Shown here: positions 61,175-64,000 of the stretch, piece after piece | Layout: every line of letters starts with the position of its first letter | Position numbering within the stretch: the first letter of the stretch is position 1 | Assembly: GCF_014642915.1 (NCBI RefSeq) | Contig: NZ_BMJE01000005.1 | Span: forward strand, 186,001 to 250,000 | Source: Flavobacterium suaedae | Lineage (GTDB): Bacteria; Bacteroidota; Bacteroidia; Flavobacteriales; Flavobacteriaceae | Direction: 5' to 3' | Length of the DNA: 64,000 nucleotides | Made by a program: the position numbers and the translations under genes | Notes under the pieces: generated by a model | What the model was told of the DNA's origin: nothing | What the model saw: only the letters and a program-made list of their open reading frames with translations | The model's database searches: none

Positions 61175-64000
61175 ATGAAACAAAAATTATCTTATTTGTT
61201 GCTCTTGCTTACAGGTTTGTTTTGGCAAACAAACATGCAGGCGCAAACGTTACAAGCAGGAGATATCGCCATTATCGGTATGAATATCGACAGCTTTGAC
61301 ACAGTTAGTTTTATAGCTTTAACTGACTTACCGGCCGGAGAAAAGCTATACTTTACAGACGAAGGATGGGAAAATGATAATACTTGGGGTAATGGCTTCG
61401 AGGGACACATTGCTTGGACAATTCCGGCAGGTGTAACTTGTGGTACAATATTTACCTTTCAGTATACTGCTCCTGATACTTTTCCAATCTCAGTAGGAGG
61501 ATCAACTTCTCAAGAATATGGATCTTTTGGTTTTACAATAGCAGGAGACCAAATGCTTGTGTACCAATCACCAAGTAATACAGTTAGACCTACTAACCCT
61601 ACATTTATTACTGGTATCCACATGGATTATAACGCATCTAAAATAGACGCTGTAACAGGTTGGAGTACCTCAGTAAACGGAGGGGGATCAGAAAGTACAT
61701 TGCCTCAAGGTTTAACCAATGGTGTTAATGCTTTAGCAATGCTTACCAGTTCTACAGAGTATGATAATGTTAAATACACAGGAAGTTTATCAGGCTCATC
61801 TGCTACAGTATTGAGTAATATAATGAATCTGTCAGACTGGGTATACAATGACACTACAGCGTATAACCTTTCAGCAGCAGCATATTCTGGTGTAAACGTG
61901 ACTTGTGGTCCTACATGTACTATGTCAGCTACATTTACTACACAAAACAATGTTAGTTGTAATGGTGCCAATGATGGTTATTTGGTTGTAACAGTTACAG
62001 GTGGAACTGCTTTATACAGCTACTCATTCTCTAACGGAGCATCATTGTCAGGTACTCCGTTAACTTCAATAGCTATAAGCAACTTACCTCCGGGAGAAAT
62101 AACCGTAACAGTAACTGACGGCAATGGCTGTACAGATAGTGATACAGCAACTATTACGGCACCTTCTGCATTCACGGCAAATGCAATAGTAGATAGTAAT
62201 GTAACCTGTAACGGGGGTAGCAATGGTAGTGCTACAGTAACACCATCAGGAGGTAATTCACCATATACTTACTTATGGGATAACGGAGAAACCACTGCTA
62301 CTGCAACAGCTTTAACAGCAGGAAACCGTAGCGTAACTATAACAGACAATGGTGGATGTACAGCAACTACTTCTGTAACTATAACACAGCCTACAGCAGT
62401 ATCTGCAAGTGGAGTAGCCACAAATGTAAGTTGTAACGGTGGCAATAATGGAGCTATTGATTTAACAGTAACCGGAGGTACAACGCCGTATACCTATGTA
62501 TGGAATAATGCTGCTACTACGGAAGACTTATCAGGCCTAACGGCAGCGACATATAGTGTAACGGTAACAGATGCAAACGGGTGTACAGCTACAGAGACTG
62601 TAGATGTATTTGAGCCAATTATATTAGAAGCAAATGGAGTAGCCACAAATGTAAGCTGTAATGGCGGCAATGACGGAACTGTTGATTTAACAGTAATAGG
62701 CGGTAACCCACCCTATACCTTTGCATGGAATAATACCGCTACAACCGAAGACTTATCAGGTCTAATGGCAGGCACCTACAGTGTAACCGTAACTGATGCA
62801 AAAGGTTGTACAGCAACCGAATCAGTAGATGTATTTGAGCCGGTTATATTAGAAACAAGTGGAGTAGCCACAAATGTAAGCTGTAATGGTGGTAGTGATG
62901 GAGCTATTAACTTAACAGTAGTAGGAGGTAACCCACCCTATACCTATGCATGGAATAATACCGCTACAACCGAAGACTTATCAGGTCTAACGGCAGGCAC
63001 CTACAGTGTAACCATAACCGATAGCAAAGGTTGTACAGCTACAGAAACTGTAGATGTATTTGAGCCGGTTATATTAGAAGCAAGTGGAGTAGCCACAAAT
63101 GTAAGCTGTAACGGAGGTAATGATGGAGCTATTAACTTAACAGTAGTAGGAGGTAACCCACCATATACATTTGTATGGAATAACAGTGCAACAACTGAGG
63201 ATTTATCAGGTTTAACAGCAGCAACATACAGTGTAACCATAACCGATAGTAAAGGATGTACAGCTACAGAGACTGTAGATGTATTTGAACCAATTATACT
63301 TGAAGCAAACGGTGTTGCAACCAACGTAAGCTGTAATGGTGGTAGTGATGGAGCTATTAACTTAACAGTAGTAGGAGGTAACCCACCATATACATTTGCA
63401 TGGAATAACAGTGCAACAACTGAGGATTTATCAGGTTTAACAGCAGCAACATACAGTGTAACCATAACCGATAGTAAAGGATGTACAGCTACAGAGACAG
63501 TAGATGTATTTGAGCCAATTATATTAGAAGCAAGCGCAGTAGCAACTGATGCTACCTGTGCAGGTAACGACGGTTCTGTTGATTTAACGGTAATAGGAGG
63601 CAACCCACCCTATACCTATGCATGGAATAACACTGCTACAACCGAAGATTTATCAGGTCTTTCAGAAGGTACTTACAGTGTAACAGTAACTGATGCAAAA
63701 GGTTGTACAGCTACAGAAAGTGTAGTTGTAGGTGCACCCCCCGCTATAATAGCAAATGCAGTTGCAACCCCTGTAAACTGTAATGGTGGTAATGACGGAG
63801 CTGTTGACTTAACAGTAACCGGAGGTACAGCGCCATACACCTTTGTATGGAATAACACCGCTACAACAGAAGATTTAGCAGGCTTAACAGCAGGTACATA
63901 TGAAGTAACCGTAACCGATGCAAACGGATGTACAGCAACTGAATCAGTAGAAGTAACTGAGCCAACAGTATTAGTTGCCAGTGGCGTTGCTACAAATGTA
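61175..64000 (+). CDS. SprB-repeat surface adhesin, 3'-truncated by window edge
   Basis: The frame is open from ATG 61175 to the end of the window (942 codons). A signal peptide (about residues 1-24, ending MQAQ) is followed by a beta-rich N-terminal domain (about 25-245) and then SprB-type repeats of about 75 residues with the core VSCNGGNDG...DLTVxGGxPPYTYxWNN...TEDLSGLTAGTYSVTVTDxxGCTAT. SprB is the mobile adhesin of Flavobacterium gliding motility, delivered by type IX secretion; the C-terminal sorting domain would lie beyond the window. It starts 15 bp after the binding-fold gene. Confidence 0.93.
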   Translation, partial: MKQKLSYLLLLLTGLFWQTNMQAQTLQAGDIAIIGMNIDSFDTVSFIALTDLPAGEKLYFTDEGWENDNTWGNGFEGHIAWTIPAGVTCGTIFTFQYTAPDTFPISVGGSTSQEYGSFGFTIAGDQMLVYQSPSNTVRPTNPTFITGIHMDYNASKIDAVTGWSTSVNGGGSESTLPQGLTNGVNALAMLTSSTEYDNVKYTGSLSGSSATVLSNIMNLSDWVYNDTTAYNLSAAAYSGVNVTCGPTCTMSATFTTQNNVSCNGANDGYLVVTVTGGTALYSYSFSNGASLSGTPLTSIAISNLPPGEITVTVTDGNGCTDSDTATITAPSAFTANAIVDSNVTCNGGSNGSATVTPSGGNSPYTYLWDNGETTATATALTAGNRSVTITDNGGCTATTSVTITQPTAVSASGVATNVSCNGGNNGAIDLTVTGGTTPYTYVWNNAATTEDLSGLTAATYSVTVTDANGCTATETVDVFEPIILEANGVATNVSCNGGNDGTVDLTVIGGNPPYTFAWNNTATTEDLSGLMAGTYSVTVTDAKGCTATESVDVFEPVILETSGVATNVSCNGGSDGAINLTVVGGNPPYTYAWNNTATTEDLSGLTAGTYSVTITDSKGCTATETVDVFEPVILEASGVATNVSCNGGNDGAINLTVVGGNPPYTFVWNNSATTEDLSGLTAATYSVTITDSKGCTATETVDVFEPIILEANGVATNVSCNGGSDGAINLTVVGGNPPYTFAWNNSATTEDLSGLTAATYSVTITDSKGCTATETVDVFEPIILEASAVATDATCAGNDGSVDLTVIGGNPPYTYAWNNTATTEDLSGLSEGTYSVTVTDAKGCTATESVVVGAPPAIIANAVATPVNCNGGNDGAVDLTVTGGTAPYTFVWNNTATTEDLAGLTAGTYEVTVTDANGCTATESVEVTEPTVLVASGVATNV
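62414..64000 (+). repeat. Tandem 225-bp coding repeats in the SprB-type adhesin
   Basis: Equivalent positions (GTAGCC/GTTGC of VATNVSCNG) recur at 62414, 62639, 62864, 63089, 63314, 63539, 63761 and 63986: a 225-bp period except one 222-bp unit. Units at 63089 and 63314 are nearly identical over most of their length. More diverged units precede, from about 61930. Confidence 0.9.

Noticed and set aside
63001..63603. 200-aa open frame on the minus strand within the adhesin repeats
   Set aside because: It is the antisense shadow of the SprB-type repeats; the repeated Val/Ser/Thr pattern comes from the complementary strand and there is no start context or homology.
62414..64000. Regular repeats considered as a CRISPR array
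   Set aside because: The 225-bp period is in frame, has no unique spacers and encodes SprB domains.

Overview
The window is a chromosomal segment of a low-GC Bacteroidota bacterium, most likely a Flavobacterium-like member of the Flavobacteriaceae. Evidence: strongly AT-rich DNA; few Shine-Dalgarno sites; repeated TAnnTTTG promoter elements; Bacteroidota-type TamB and LptD; a bacillithiol gene (bshA); and a SprB-repeat adhesin of the type IX secretion/gliding kind. No rRNA, tRNA, CRISPR array, transposase or convincing prophage was seen.

Layout. 0-15.4 kb is housekeeping: 5'-truncated tamB, pfkA-gapA, a GlcNAc-kinase-like gene with mgsA, ridA, lptD, a divergent cell-wall amidase and an MlaD-like protein, then a membrane-bound Fe-S/heterodisulfide-reductase-like gene pair enclosing a HAD-like gene. 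15.5-31.6 kb holds a GH3-serine hydrolase fusion, bshA, a PrcB-like lipoprotein, small unknowns, a DEAD-box helicase, two histidine-degradation genes (hutG, hutI), corA, a GNAT-AraC-VOC operon and fumC.

31.8-39.3 kb is signalling and envelope: a 52-aa membrane protein missed by length cut-offs, a bacteriophytochrome operon (response regulator, heme oxygenase, phytochrome kinase), a second regulator pair (AraC-type plus single-domain response regulator), a ceramidase-like membrane protein and an L,D-transpeptidase. 39.4-43.9 kb is a sulfur/persulfide locus (two YeeE-type proteins, a Crp/Fnr regulator, a TauE-type exporter, a persulfide dioxygenase-rhodanese and a thioredoxin). Three 14-bp sites of the form GTAAC-N4-GTTAC (one with a mismatch) precede its transport and enzyme genes and probably define a local regulon. 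44-48.9 kb carries the agmatine-to-putrescine genes with an S23-type four-helix-bundle gene between them, a hemolysin III homologue, a CPBP protease and an aldo/keto reductase.

48.9-64 kb is the most unusual part. Two tandem minus-strand operons have the same four-gene order: small soluble protein, 217-aa multi-pass membrane protein, HisKA_3 kinase, LuxR-type response regulator. Reading away from them on the plus strand are a 1256-aa FAD oxidase/jacalin-like/lipoprotein/CxxCH fusion, two tandem tail-collar proteins, a substrate-binding-fold protein without a signal peptide, and a SprB-repeat adhesin that runs off the window. The duplicated module and the divergent surface cluster are the best candidates for an undescribed system.
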